Origin: Aminobacter sp039907765
Lineage (GTDB): Bacteria > Pseudomonadota > Alphaproteobacteria > Rhizobiales > Rhizobiaceae
Assembly: GCF_039907765.1 (NCBI RefSeq)
Contig: NZ_JARDJI010000011.1
Location: 76,323 to 140,322, forward strand
Direction: 5' to 3'
Length of the DNA stretch: 64,000 bases
A program made the translations under genes and the position numbers. A model generated the notes under the pieces. The model worked only from the letters and a program-made list of their open reading frames with translations. It made no database searches and was not told the DNA's origin. Each line of letters begins with the position of its first letter. Within the stretch, counting starts at the first letter, position 1. This document shows, in pieces, positions 25,964-37,484 of the stretch.

Positions 25964-26038
25964 GAGCGTTGCGGTTTCGGATTGAACGTCTGCTTCGCCG
26001 ATTGCTACGTTGTCGGCCCGATCCTCACAAGAGTTGCC

Positions 26039-26692
26039 ATGCGCCGCATCTCCAGCATCGACGACATCAGCCGCGGCCTCGACGAGCTCTGCGCCATCGA
26101 TCCGCGCCTCGGCGCCGTCCGCGAAATGGCGGGCGAAGTGCCGCTCCGGCTGTCGCAGCCCGGCTTCGCCAGCCTCGCCTCGATCATCGTCTCTCAGCAG
26201 GTGTCGACGGCGAGCGCCAGGGCGATCTTCGGCCGCTTCTCGACCCTCGTCGATCCGCTGACGCCCGAGGCGCTTCTAGGCGCGGGCGAGGAGGTGTTCC
26301 GCACGGCCGGCCTGTCGCGGCCCAAGCAGCGCACGCTGCTCGCCGTCGCGCGGGCCGCCGCCGACGGCCTCGATCTGTACGGCCTCTGCCGGCTCGACGC
26401 GCGCGAGGCCATGGCCGCCATGGTGGGGATCCCGGGCATCGGGCCGTGGACGGCCGAGGTCTACCTGCTCTTCGCCGCCGGCCACCCCGACATTTTTCCC
26501 GCCCGCGACGTGGCGCTGCAGAGCGCGGTGGGGCATGCGCTCGGCATCGATCCGCGCCCCGGCGAGAAGGCACTGATTCGGCTTGCCGAATCATGGGCGC
26601 CCTGGCGAGGGGTCGCTTCGCGGCTGTTCTGGGCGTATTATCGGAATACCCGCGGTCGCGATGGCGCGCCGCCTGCGGGAAATCCCGCTTGA
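26039..26692 (+). CDS. DNA-3-methyladenine glycosylase, AlkA/HhH-GPD type
   Basis: Base-excision repair enzyme, 217 residues. It has the HhH-GPD fold: SLASIIVSQQVSTASA, the helix-hairpin-helix MVGIPGIGPWTAEVYLLF, and the catalytic Asp in FPARDVALQ. It removes alkylated bases from DNA; the exact base range is not visible. It lacks the N-terminal domain of E. coli AlkA, as in many short bacterial forms. The ATG at 26039 was chosen over a far-upstream start that would be antisense to gluQ. Confidence 0.92.
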   Translation: MRRISSIDDISRGLDELCAIDPRLGAVREMAGEVPLRLSQPGFASLASIIVSQQVSTASARAIFGRFSTLVDPLTPEALLGAGEEVFRTAGLSRPKQRTLLAVARAAADGLDLYGLCRLDAREAMAAMVGIPGIGPWTAEVYLLFAAGHPDIFPARDVALQSAVGHALGIDPRPGEKALIRLAESWAPWRGVASRLFWAYYRNTRGRDGAPPAGNPA

Positions 26693-26810
26693 ATCGACGC
26701 GATCGCGGCTTTTTGAGCGATTTTCCGGCCAGCCAGGCGCTTCACATTCCTGTCACCTCGGGCTTACAGTATTCGCGCCGTTAGGTTCGAAGACCAAGGA
26801 GGTAAGCGAA

Positions 26811-27368
26811 GTGACGGTTGCCGTGTCTCCGGATGGGCTTCCAGCACTAGTGCTGAACGCGGATTATCGCCCGCTCAGCTACTACCCCTTGTCGTTGTGG
26901 TCCTGGCAGGATGCGATCAAGGCGGTGTTCCTCGACCGCGTCAACATCGTCGCCGAATACGAGCACGCCGTCTCGTCGCCCACCTTCTCGATGAAGCTGC
27001 CGAGCGTCGTCAGCCTCAAGAACTACGTCAAGCCGTCGCGCTATCCGGCCTTCACCCGCTTCAACGTGTTCCTGCGCGACCGCTTCCAGTGCCAATACTG
27101 CGGCACGCCCGAGGATCTGACCTTCGACCATGTCGTCCCGCGCCACCGCGGCGGGGCCACGACGTGGGAAAACGTCGTCGCCGCCTGCTCGCCCTGCAAT
27201 CTCAGGAAGGGTGGCATGATGCCGGCGCAGGCCAAGATGTGGCCGCTGCAGAAGCCGTTCCAGCCGACCGTGCACGACCTGCACAACAACGGCCGGCTGT
27301 TCCCGCCCAACCACCTGCACGAAAGCTGGATGGACTATCTCTACTGGGATGTCGAACTGGAGCCTTGA
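26811..27368 (+). CDS. HNH endonuclease family protein
   Basis: A 185-residue protein with a C-terminal HNH domain. A zinc-type pair FQCQYCG is followed by LTFDHVVPRHRGGATTWENVVAACSPCNLRKG, giving the His-Asn-His core and two CxxC pairs. The N-terminal half (ALVLNADYRPLSYYPLSLWSWQDA) is the conserved extension of the chromosomal HNH family present in most alphaproteobacteria, not of a mobile element. Start: GTG at 26811 directly after a near-perfect AAGGAGGT site. The cellular role is not established. Confidence 0.92.
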   Translation: MTVAVSPDGLPALVLNADYRPLSYYPLSLWSWQDAIKAVFLDRVNIVAEYEHAVSSPTFSMKLPSVVSLKNYVKPSRYPAFTRFNVFLRDRFQCQYCGTPEDLTFDHVVPRHRGGATTWENVVAACSPCNLRKGGMMPAQAKMWPLQKPFQPTVHDLHNNGRLFPPNHLHESWMDYLYWDVELEP

Positions 27369-27377
27369 TGAAGGCTG

Positions 27378-27423
27378 ATCTCCCCCCTTGCGGGGGAGAT
27401 GTCCGGCAGGACAGAGGGGGGTG
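27378..27423. repeat. 46-bp palindromic repeat, copy 1
   Basis: A hairpin ATCTCCCCC / GGGGGAGAT is followed by GTCCGGCAGGAC and a G-run. The same 46 bases recur without a change at 63942-63987. It follows the HNH gene stop by 9 bases and may act as a transcript end. Confidence 0.75.
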
Positions 27424-27450
27424 CGAAGGATCGCTGCCCGCCCGCGACCC

Positions 27451-27969
27451 TCACCCCTTCCTGAACGCTCCACGAAACGCGACGACCGCAAGGATCGCGC
27501 TGGCGATCACGTTCCAGCCGGCAAACGACAGGCCCAGCACCCTGAGCGCCGCCTTGTTGCAGGAGGGCGGCACGACGTCGTTGAGGACGTCGAGCAATCC
27601 CTTGCCGCCGGTGTCGACGGGGCCGGCGACCGCCGCGCAGTCGGTCGGACCCTGCCACCAGGCCCATTCGACGCCGGCGTGGAAGACCGCCAGGTAGAGC
27701 CCGTAGGTCATCAGCAGCCCACCCGCCACGAGCAGGGCGCGCGTCGTCCAGGCCGGCCACTGCATGACCGAGGCGAGCGTCGCCAGGGCCATCAGGGGCA
27801 CGCCGACATAATAGGGGGTGCGCTGCTCGAGGCAGAGCTTGCAGGGCATGTAGCCGCCGATGTGCTGGAAGCCGAGCGCGGTGCCGACGACGACGGCCAT
27901 GGCGACGGCGAGGAAGAGCGCCGTCGCGGTCAGGCTGCGGCGGCTGGGGTCGGAGGCAAGCGAGGTCAT
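27451..27969 (-). CDS. dsbB: Disulfide bond formation protein B
   Basis: Inner-membrane protein, 172 residues with four helices, that reoxidises a DsbA-type periplasmic oxidase and passes electrons to quinone. The first redox pair is Cys43-Cys46 in MPCKLCLEQR; the second periplasmic pair is Cys in PTDCAAV and in PPSCNKAAL. The start MTSLASDPSRRS at 27969 was taken; the frame extends to 27999. It is downstream of the DedA gene on the minus strand with 26 bases between. Confidence 0.9.
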   Translation of the reverse strand: MTSLASDPSRRSLTATALFLAVAMAVVVGTALGFQHIGGYMPCKLCLEQRTPYYVGVPLMALATLASVMQWPAWTTRALLVAGGLLMTYGLYLAVFHAGVEWAWWQGPTDCAAVAGPVDTGGKGLLDVLNDVVPPSCNKAALRVLGLSFAGWNVIASAILAVVAFRGAFRKG

Positions 27970-27995
27970 GTGGCGAGGTCCGATGGTTGAGCCGG

Positions 27996-28580
27996 TCAAG
28001 CGAAATATTTGACGAGAAGATAGAGCAAAATCAGGGCGGCGGCAGCGACCCCGGCGAGCAGGCCGAGGCGCTTTTCGATGAAATGGCGGATCGGATCGCC
28101 GTAGGTCCTGAGCAGCCAGGCCAGGAACAGGAAGCGTGCGCCGCGGGCGACGATCGCCGAGACGATGAACCAGCCGAGCGGGAAGCCGACGACGCCGGCG
28201 AGGATGGTGACAACCTTGATCGGCGGCAGGTGGGCTAGGCCCGAGGTGACCAGCATCAACAGGATGATGCCTGTGCCGGACAGTTTGAGGTTTTCGAACG
28301 CCTCATACTTGCCGTAGAATTCGAGCACCGGCCGGGCGATCGCCTCGAACGCGTAGTGCCCGAGATACCAGCCGGCGATGCCGCCGAGCACCGAGGCGAC
28401 CGTCGCCACCAGCGCGTAGCGATAGGCGCGGTCGGGCCGCGACAGCGCCATCGGCAGATAGAGCACGTCTGCCGGCACGAGGAAGATCGAGCTCTCGATG
28501 AAGGCGATGATGGCCAGCCACCATTCGGCGGATTTCCGTGCCGCGAGCGACAGGGTCCAGTCGTAGAGTTGGCGAAGCAT
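27996..28580 (-). CDS. YqaA-type DedA-superfamily (SNARE-associated) membrane protein
   Basis: A 194-residue inner-membrane protein with the DedA/VTT pattern: FIESSIFLVPADVLYLPMAL, then GGIAGWYLGHYAFE and a C-terminal GLAHLPPIKVVTILAGVVGFPLGWFIVSAIVARGARF. DedA proteins are linked to lipid-carrier recycling and membrane homeostasis; the specific role of the YqaA group is unclear. The ATG at 28580 follows AGAGGA. It is upstream of dsbB on the same strand. Confidence 0.9.
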   Translation of the reverse strand: MLRQLYDWTLSLAARKSAEWWLAIIAFIESSIFLVPADVLYLPMALSRPDRAYRYALVATVASVLGGIAGWYLGHYAFEAIARPVLEFYGKYEAFENLKLSGTGIILLMLVTSGLAHLPPIKVVTILAGVVGFPLGWFIVSAIVARGARFLFLAWLLRTYGDPIRHFIEKRLGLLAGVAAAALILLYLLVKYFA

Positions 28581-28705
28581 CGGGTCCTCTTGGATTGCGC
28601 GCCTTGTGTAGGCAGAAATGTCGCGCTGCACAATGCCGCCGCCATTCACGAATGTGAAACACGCCAGGCGTGCACGATCAGTCGCACAATCGCGTACGGA
28701 GACGG

Positions 28706-28733
28706 TTGACGGACGGGCCGCGGACCGTATAGT
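28706..28733 (+). promoter_or_regulatory. Promoter of tRNA-Leu
   Basis: TTGACG (28706-28711) and TATAGT (28728-28733) are spaced by 16 bases and end 28 bases before the tRNA. The fit to the housekeeping-sigma consensus is good. Confidence 0.7.
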
Positions 28734-28761
28734 CCGCCTCCGTTCTGCCCGCTCGCGGCAG

Positions 28762-28846
28762 GCCCCTATGGCGGAATTGGTAGACGCGCTCGACTCAAAA
28801 TCGAGTTCCGCAAGGAGTGCTGGTTCGATCCCGGCTAGGGGCACCA
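28762..28846 (+). tRNA. tRNA-Leu (anticodon CAA)
   Basis: The acceptor stem GCCCCTA/TAGGGGC pairs fully, the D-arm AATTGGTAGACGC follows, the anticodon stem CTCGA/TCGAG encloses the loop CTCAAAA (anticodon CAA, reading UUG), a short leucine-type variable arm is present, and the T-arm has GGTTCGATCCC. The 3' CCA is encoded. The adjacent promoter and hairpin terminator show it is a single-gene unit. Confidence 0.96.
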
Positions 28847-28848
28847 TT

Positions 28849-28871
28849 CCCTTTCGAAAGGGTCGTTGTTT
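28849..28871 (+). terminator. Terminator of tRNA-Leu
   Basis: CCCTTTCGAAAGGG is a perfect palindrome just after the tRNA, followed by TCGTTGTTT. Confidence 0.65.
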
Positions 28872-28967
28872 GCTTTCACCGCACCGGTGCCGGATGCCGC
28901 GTCGGCAAGCGGCTCGAGTAGATCACGTGTCCAGATTGACTTGGCACGATCAGACAAGCTCCCTAGG

Positions 28968-29708
28968 ATGGGTTTATTGCCGGCAAGCCAAAGAGAATTA
29001 CAATTGTCTACTGATAAAGCACTTCAATCGTTCAATTTCCTGAATTTCCGTTTCTTGCTTTTCTGGGTTTTGATGGCTGGGATCGGTGTGAGCGTGCTCT
29101 CCGGGGCATCGATGTCCGTGGGCACTGCCAGGGCGTTGTTGAAGGAGAATGGCCCGGTAGAAGTCGCGAGTGCGGTGCTGCACTTCGTGGTCGCGGCGGC
29201 TGCGGCGGGCCTGTGGTTTCGCCGCGGCGGGCTGGCCGGGCCGATCGCGGTAGCCGCGCTGCTCCTGGGCGCGCGTGAACTGGACTGGCATCACGCCTTC
29301 ACCACGTTCGGGCTGTTCAACGTTCGCCAATATATCAGGCCGGAAGTTTCGCTTGTCGAGAAACTGGCCAGCGCCGGCGTCATAGCCCTCATCTGCACGA
29401 TCCTGGTGGTTTCGCTGACGAGGTCGAAAGACCACATCAAGGACCTGGTGGTTCGCCGGCCACCCGCAGCCTACGGCGCGGTCGTGCTTCTGGCCTACTT
29501 GCCGACCCTCAAGGTCCTCGACGCCATTCCCCGGTGGTTCCGGCAGGCCGGGAGCGCCCTTTCCGAAACGGGCGTGAAATTTTCCCGGGCTCTCGAAGAG
29601 ATCAACGAAATGTGGTTGCCGGTGCTGGTGCTGCTGTTCCTGTTGCAGCTGTATCATCCCTCGCCGAAGATCGAGCCGACGCCAAGCCTGAATGGCACGC
29701 CCGGCTGA
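28968..29708 (+). CDS. Unrecognised multi-pass membrane protein next to tRNA-Leu
   Basis: A 246-residue protein with about six hydrophobic segments (FRFLLFWVLMAGIGVSVLSG; VASAVLHFVVAAAAAGLWF; IAVAALLLGARELDW; a helix ending in ICTILVVSLT; AAYGAVVLLAYLP; LPVLVLLFLLQLY). The conserved-looking segments are GARELDWHHAFT and EEINEMWLP. I do not recognise a family. The first about 100 bases are clearly less G/C-rich than the neighbours. The start is uncertain: ATG at 28968 has no ribosome site, while TTG at 29004 follows AAAGAGA and lies after a possible promoter (TTGGCA at 28941, TAGGAT at 28964). It sits directly after a tRNA gene, a common integration point, but no integrase is present. Confidence 0.7.
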   Translation: MGLLPASQRELQLSTDKALQSFNFLNFRFLLFWVLMAGIGVSVLSGASMSVGTARALLKENGPVEVASAVLHFVVAAAAAGLWFRRGGLAGPIAVAALLLGARELDWHHAFTTFGLFNVRQYIRPEVSLVEKLASAGVIALICTILVVSLTRSKDHIKDLVVRRPPAAYGAVVLLAYLPTLKVLDAIPRWFRQAGSALSETGVKFSRALEEINEMWLPVLVLLFLLQLYHPSPKIEPTPSLNGTPG

Positions 29709-29822
29709 GACAGGTCCTTGACGTCGCCCGGGAGCGGGGCTACCCGACAAAGCCTGTTCACGGTGCCTGGCGTCATGAGGGCCGGCACCATTCCACTCGC
29801 GGAGGAGCGGAGACGACGGTCC

Positions 29823-31454
29823 ATGCTCGAACGGCGCGACAGCTACGACGCCCTCTATCGCGACTTCCGCTGGAACATCCCGCATAAATTCAACATCGGC
29901 ACGGCCGTGTCCGACCGCTGGGCGGCAGTCGATCCCGACCGCACCGCGCTTTTCGAATACCGGGCCGAGGGCGAGGCCGAGACGCTGTCCTTCGGCGAAC
30001 TCGCCCGGCGCTCCAACGCCTTCGCCCATGCGCTCAGGGCTCGCGGCGTGCGTCGCGGCGACCGCGTCGCACTGCTCCTGCCGCAGAGCTTCGAGACGGC
30101 CATCGCCCATGTCGCCATCTACAAGCTCGGCGCCATCGCGGTGCCCTTGGCGCTGCTGTTCGGCGTCGAGGCGCTAGAATATAGGCTGCAGACCGCGGGC
30201 GTGCGCGCGATCGTCACCAATGCCGCCGGCTTCGCCAAGGTCGGCCAGGTCAGCGGCCGCCTGCCGGAGCTCGAGACCATCGTGGTGGTCGGCAGCGGCG
30301 GCGCCGACGACTTCCAGCGCCTCGTCGCTGGCCATTCGCCAGTGTTTTCGGCCGAGCCGACCGGCCCCGACGATCCGGCGATGATGATCTTCACCTCCGG
30401 CACCACCGGACCGCCCAAGGGCGCGCTGCACGGCCACCGCGTGCTGCTCGGCCACCTGCCGGGCATCCAGATGGCGCAGGAGTTCATGCCTGAGCCGGGC
30501 GACCTGATGTGGACGCCGGCCGACTGGGCCTGGGCCGGGGGCCTGCTCAACCTGCTCTTGCCCGGGCTCTATTTCGGCCTTCCGGTGGTGGCCGGCCGCT
30601 TCGACAAGTTCGATCCGGAGGCGGCGCTGGTGCTCGTCGAGAAGATGGGCGTGCGCAACGCCTTCATCCCGCCCACGGCGCTGCGCATGCTCAAGGTCGT
30701 CCCCGACATCGGCAAGCGCTTCCGGCTGTCGCTGCGCAGCATCGGCTCGGCCGGCGAATCGCTCGGCCGCGAAACCTACGACTGGGCGGCCGCCCAGCTC
30801 GGGCTGACGGTGAACGAGTTCTACGGCCAGACCGAATGCAACGCCGTGCTCGCCTCCTCGGCCGGGATCGGCGTCAGCCGGGGAGGGGCCATCGGCAAGG
30901 CCGTGCCCGGCCATCGCGTCGCCATCATCGACGGCGAGGGCCGCCGCGTGCCCGTGGGCGAGCCGGGCCAGATCGCCATTGCCCGGCCCAATCCGGTGAT
31001 GTTCCTAGAATACTGGCAGAACCCAGAGGCGACCGAGAAGAAGTTCATCGGCGAGTGGATGACCACCGGCGACCAGGGCATCGAGGACAAGGACGGCTAC
31101 GTCACCTTCTTCGGCCGCGACGACGACGTCATCACCTCGGCCGGCTTCCGCATCGGCCCCGGCGAGATCGAGGACTGCCTCACCGGCCACCCGGCGGTGG
31201 CGCTGGCCGCCGCCGTCGGCAAGCCCGATCCGCTGCGCACCGAGATCGTCAAGGCCTATGTGGTGCTCAAGGACGGCGTCGTGGCCGATGCCGCGCTCGC
31301 CGAGGAGATCAAGCTCTGGGTGCGGGAGCGGCTTTCGGCGCACGAATATCCGCGCGAGGTCGAATTCGTCGATTCCATGCCGCTGACCACCACCGGCAAG
31401 GTCATCCGCCGCATCTTCCGCGAGCGGGCGAAGCGAGAGGCAAGGTCGGCCTAG
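29823..31454 (+). CDS. Acyl-CoA synthetase (AMP-forming), AcsA-like
   Basis: A 543-residue adenylate-forming ligase that activates a carboxylic acid with ATP and joins it to CoA. The AMP-binding P-loop is IFTSGTTGPPKGAL, followed by the adenine motif EFYGQTECN, the TTGDQG region and the hinge/C-terminal FFGRDDDVITSAGFRIGPGEIE, and the catalytic Lys in PLTTTGKVIRR. It resembles medium-chain or acetyl-type synthetases; substrate unknown. The ATG at 29823 is preferred; an in-frame ATG at 29775 adds 16 residues. Its last 4 bases overlap the convergent acetyltransferase gene. Confidence 0.92.
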   Translation: MLERRDSYDALYRDFRWNIPHKFNIGTAVSDRWAAVDPDRTALFEYRAEGEAETLSFGELARRSNAFAHALRARGVRRGDRVALLLPQSFETAIAHVAIYKLGAIAVPLALLFGVEALEYRLQTAGVRAIVTNAAGFAKVGQVSGRLPELETIVVVGSGGADDFQRLVAGHSPVFSAEPTGPDDPAMMIFTSGTTGPPKGALHGHRVLLGHLPGIQMAQEFMPEPGDLMWTPADWAWAGGLLNLLLPGLYFGLPVVAGRFDKFDPEAALVLVEKMGVRNAFIPPTALRMLKVVPDIGKRFRLSLRSIGSAGESLGRETYDWAAAQLGLTVNEFYGQTECNAVLASSAGIGVSRGGAIGKAVPGHRVAIIDGEGRRVPVGEPGQIAIARPNPVMFLEYWQNPEATEKKFIGEWMTTGDQGIEDKDGYVTFFGRDDDVITSAGFRIGPGEIEDCLTGHPAVALAAAVGKPDPLRTEIVKAYVVLKDGVVADAALAEEIKLWVRERLSAHEYPREVEFVDSMPLTTTGKVIRRIFRERAKREARSA

Positions 31455-32734
31455 CGCTTTCCGAGCAGGCTACGCATCCGGTCGCGCAGCTTGACCGCCA
31501 GTTTTCGCGTCTCCCGGTAGAGATGCAGCTGCGAGGCGGCCTGCCGCGTGGCGCGGTCGGCATCGGGTGTCAGCCCGACCACGATGGTCCCGAACGGCTT
31601 GCGTTCGCTCCACATGCGCCCGACCATCGGATGGTCCGGCACCGCGCAGGAATCCGTCGTCACGATGTTGGGGTCCTCGAGGTGGCGCGCGGTGACGTCC
31701 ATCATCAGCAGCGCGCCGGGCGAGAACCGAGACAGGCTCTCGTCATAGGCGGTCTTCCAGGTATAGGCGACGCCGGCTTCGACGAAGACCACCAGGCTGG
31801 CCACGGTGCGGCCGTCGAGGGTCAGCGAATGGATCCGACACAGGTCCTGCTCGGCCATGCGGTGCACCGCCTCGCGGGCGAAGGCCGCGCGGTAGCGATC
31901 GATCACCATGGCGGTGCGCTTGCGGCCCTTCCAGCCCGAGGCCTCGAGCGTCAGGAACTGCTCGATGGCATGGCGCACCTCGTCCTGGCTGCGGGCCACC
32001 CTGTGTTCGACCGCGCCCTGCTCGGCGAGCCGCCGGCCGAGGCGCTTGAACTCGCCATGGTGCCGGCCGCCCAGCGCCGCCTTGAGATAGTCCTCGCCGT
32101 CCATCTCGCTTTCGAGGAAGGGGCGTTCGAAGCGGCCGGTCGTCTCGATCGGCAGGCCGCGCGCCTCGGCCACCAAGCCCAGCATACGGGCGACTGCGCC
32201 GTCGAGGCGCATGTCGGGCATCACGAAGACGCGCGGCAGCTTGAGACGGGGCCGCGCCAGCATGGCGAAGAAGTCCTCGATCACGCCCGCGGGGTCGTCG
32301 CGGTCGACGAGCGGCATGCCGAGCGGGCCGAACGGGCTCGACCAGGTCCGCATCACCGGCACGCCGAGGGGCACGGCCGGTCCCTCGATGGAATAGGGTA
32401 CGAGCAGGCGCAGCCTGTTGCGGTATTCGGTGCCGTCGCGGATGACGGCAAGCCGCACCTCGCGGTCCTCCAGCCGGGGCATGGCGGGGGCGAGGAAACG
32501 CGGATTGAAGAAGACGTTGGGCTCGATGGTGCGGGTGCACAGATGGTCGAGCTCCTCGACCAGGTCGAAGCCGGCAGAGGCGGGGTAGATCGCCAGCCGC
32601 CGCTGCGGCCGCTCGGAGGAGACCAGTTCGAGCTGCGCCTGGTCGGCGGCGTGTCCCGGCGCGTCGGCGAGGCCCGCGATCATCGAGCCGGCAGGCCCGC
32701 CGCTGACCTCCTCGAGAAGGGGGACCGCCACCAT
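31451..32734 (-). CDS. GNAT/FemAB-type acetyltransferase (CelD/BcsL-like domain)
   Basis: A 427-residue protein with a C-terminal acetyltransferase-6 fold of the CelD/FemAB class: DYLKAALGGRHHGEFKRLGRRL, then FLTLEASGWKGRKRTAM, the acceptor region HSLTLDGRTVASLVVFVEAGVAYTWKTAYDE and FSPGALLMMDV. Such proteins occur in cellulose and exopolysaccharide gene sets, where they may acylate sugar or lipid carriers; the precise reaction is unknown. Its ATG overlaps the flippase stop (TGATG), so the two are translationally coupled, which supports a shared envelope-polysaccharide job. Confidence 0.85.
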   Translation of the reverse strand: MVAVPLLEEVSGGPAGSMIAGLADAPGHAADQAQLELVSSERPQRRLAIYPASAGFDLVEELDHLCTRTIEPNVFFNPRFLAPAMPRLEDREVRLAVIRDGTEYRNRLRLLVPYSIEGPAVPLGVPVMRTWSSPFGPLGMPLVDRDDPAGVIEDFFAMLARPRLKLPRVFVMPDMRLDGAVARMLGLVAEARGLPIETTGRFERPFLESEMDGEDYLKAALGGRHHGEFKRLGRRLAEQGAVEHRVARSQDEVRHAIEQFLTLEASGWKGRKRTAMVIDRYRAAFAREAVHRMAEQDLCRIHSLTLDGRTVASLVVFVEAGVAYTWKTAYDESLSRFSPGALLMMDVTARHLEDPNIVTTDSCAVPDHPMVGRMWSERKPFGTIVVGLTPDADRATRQAASQLHLYRETRKLAVKLRDRMRSLLGKR

Positions 32735-34152
32735 CACGCAACCTCCCTGCCGCGCATGGGCACGAACACCAGCATGACGATGCCGAGCCTGCGCCACACG
32801 GTGAAGGCCAGCGCGCTGGCCTCGAAGATCATCGCCGCCGAGGTGGCGATGGCCGCGCCCCACAGGCCGAGGCTAGGGATCAGCGCCACGTTGATGGCGA
32901 TGTTCAGGGCCAGGGTCATGGCGTAGACGAGGGCGCAGACGTTCTGGTTGCCGCTCATGGTGAGCAGGCTCTCGCAGGGGCCGACCGCCGAGCGCGCCAC
33001 CACCGCCGCCACCAGCAGGAACAGCAGCGGATAGCCGGCGTCGAAGCCGGGCCCGAACAGCATCAGCAGCGGTTCGCCCAGGATGAGCACCGCGACGCCC
33101 ATCAGAAGCGACGGCCAGAAGGTCCAGGACACCGTCTCGTGGGCGAAGGCGGCCAGCTTGTCGGGCTCGCCATGGGCGAAGCGGGCGTAGCGCTGGGCCA
33201 CGCCCGCCTTGACGGCGAAGTAGACGAAATGCACCAGCGCCAGCGTCTTCACGGCGGCGAAATAGACCGCCACCCGGTCGGGGTCCATGTAGAAGCCGAC
33301 CATCAGCACGTCGGCGTTGGTGAGCAGGAAAAAGAAGCTCTCGACCAGGAAGATCGGCAGCGAGATCTTCAGCCAGTAGCCGAGGCGGACGGTGCGCGGG
33401 CCGGGGGCAACGCGCCGTTCGGCGCGCGCGGGAATGCTGACGAGCTGGCCGAGCGTGGTGGCATAGGTGGCGGCGATTGACGCCAGCACCGCCGTTTCGG
33501 CCGTCGCCGGCAGGCCCGAGGCAAGTGCCGCCGCCATGAAGGCCAGGATCAGCACCGGCCGGATGATGTAGGCCGGCAGCAGCGCCGAATAGGCCCAGCT
33601 GTTGGCCCTTGCCTGCCCCTGCAGCAAGTCGGACAGCGCTATCATCGGCAGGCAGGACATGCCGAGGAAGAACGGCGCGACGTAGTAGGGCTCGATCGTG
33701 GCCGAGGCCAGCCAGACGCCGGCGGCGCCGAGGGCCGCGATTGCGGTCGAGGCAAACAGCACCAGCATGCGGCTGGCGCGGAGTATTCCGCGCAGCTCGG
33801 CGAACATGCCCTTCTCGCGGTATTCGGGGATGAATCGGATGACCGAGGTGTGGAAGCCGAGGCACGACAGGCTGCCGGCGATCACCATGGCGACCCAGAC
33901 CAGCACGAAGATGCCGTATTCGAAGCTGCCCATCCAGCGGGCCAGGAGCACCTGGCTGACGAAGGCGATCGCGGCGCTGACGATGCGGACGGCGAAGGCG
34001 AACAGCGACATGCGCCCGGCCTCGCCGCGCTCGTCGGTGCTGAACAGCGCGGCGTCGATCCGGCGCAGCGCCGGCATGGCGCGCGTGGCGATCGGCCCCG
34101 GCAGCAGGCGCTCGGCTGTCGTCGCTGCGGAAAAGCGCAACGCAAACTCCAT
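32734..34152 (-). CDS. Polysaccharide-type flippase (oligosaccharide flippase family)
   Basis: A 472-residue membrane protein with 12-14 hydrophobic helices of the MOP/Wzx superfamily, which flips lipid-linked sugars. Motifs include LLARWMGSFEYGIFVLVWVAM at the start and the helices LGYWLKISLPIFLVESFFFLLTNADVLMVG in the middle. No glycosyltransferases are adjacent, so the substrate is unknown. The ATG at 34152 was chosen; a TTG at 34161 is possible. It is the first gene of a two-gene unit with the CelD-type acetyltransferase. Confidence 0.88.
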   Translation of the reverse strand: MEFALRFSAATTAERLLPGPIATRAMPALRRIDAALFSTDERGEAGRMSLFAFAVRIVSAAIAFVSQVLLARWMGSFEYGIFVLVWVAMVIAGSLSCLGFHTSVIRFIPEYREKGMFAELRGILRASRMLVLFASTAIAALGAAGVWLASATIEPYYVAPFFLGMSCLPMIALSDLLQGQARANSWAYSALLPAYIIRPVLILAFMAAALASGLPATAETAVLASIAATYATTLGQLVSIPARAERRVAPGPRTVRLGYWLKISLPIFLVESFFFLLTNADVLMVGFYMDPDRVAVYFAAVKTLALVHFVYFAVKAGVAQRYARFAHGEPDKLAAFAHETVSWTFWPSLLMGVAVLILGEPLLMLFGPGFDAGYPLLFLLVAAVVARSAVGPCESLLTMSGNQNVCALVYAMTLALNIAINVALIPSLGLWGAAIATSAAMIFEASALAFTVWRRLGIVMLVFVPMRGREVA

Positions 34153-34234
34153 CTTCCGCAATATTCCCGCTCAGGCTCTACTGGAGAGCGATTAAGAAAC
34201 GGTTGGATGGCATGTGTATCGCGGGGAGGAACCG

Positions 34235-34465
34235 GTGATCACGGAAGAAGAACGCAAGTCGATGCTCAGGGCGCCTTCGATCGGTCCGACGATGATCCGC
34301 TATCTCGAGGAGATCGGCATCGAGCGGCTCGCCGACCTGCGCGGCGCCGATCCGGACGAGATCGCCATGCGCATGAACATCGCGCTCGGGCGACGACACA
34401 TCAATTCGCTCGGCGTCGCCGCATTGCGCAATCTCATCGCGCTGGCCGAGCGCGAGGCGCCCTGA
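34235..34465 (+). CDS. Small helix-hairpin-helix protein (Cdd1/pathogenicity-locus-like)
   Basis: A 76-residue protein with a helix-hairpin-helix-like core: RAPSIGPTMIRYLEEIGIERLADLRGADPDEIAMRMN, similar to the Cdd1-like small proteins and to the HhH of many nucleic-acid enzymes. No function is established. GTG at 34235 follows a strong GGGGAGGA site; an ATG at 34214 has none. Alone between the divergent flippase gene and the convergent secA gene, with a bidirectional hairpin at the end. Confidence 0.8.
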   Translation: MITEEERKSMLRAPSIGPTMIRYLEEIGIERLADLRGADPDEIAMRMNIALGRRHINSLGVAALRNLIALAEREAP

Positions 34466-34471
34466 ACGTGA

Positions 34472-34499
34472 AAAGGCCCGGCACGAGGCCGGGCCCTTT
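34472..34499. terminator. Bidirectional terminator between the HhH gene and secA
   Basis: An 11-bp stem with one bulge (AAAGGCCCGGC opposite GCCGGGCCCTTT, 5-nt loop) lies in the 54-base gap between the convergent stops. It carries T-rich tails on both strands. Confidence 0.75.
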
Positions 34500-34519
34500 C
34501 GCATTGGTGGCTCTGCCGG

Positions 34520-37243
<2,724 letters not shown>

Positions 37244-37484
37244 CAAGTGGCCCTTTCAATCCGAATGAAGCCGACTGCCCGCCGGCCGAACCTGCCGAGG
37301 GGTGAGGCGGGGGCAGGTGCAACGCGAAAAGCGCCCGGAAAACGGTTCTGGACGCGAGGACGTTGGACAGATAAGAGGGGGCACAACTTATGTCAACGCT
37401 GCCGAGAGCGAGCAACAGGCGCCAAATTCCGCCACATTCGCGTTGATTGGAAGTGCGGTCGTTCCCCTCTACCGGAGAGTATTT

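Noticed and set aside
28762..29708. Genomic island at tRNA-Leu
   Set aside because: No integrase, no repeated tRNA end and only one unusual gene; the evidence is too thin to call an island.
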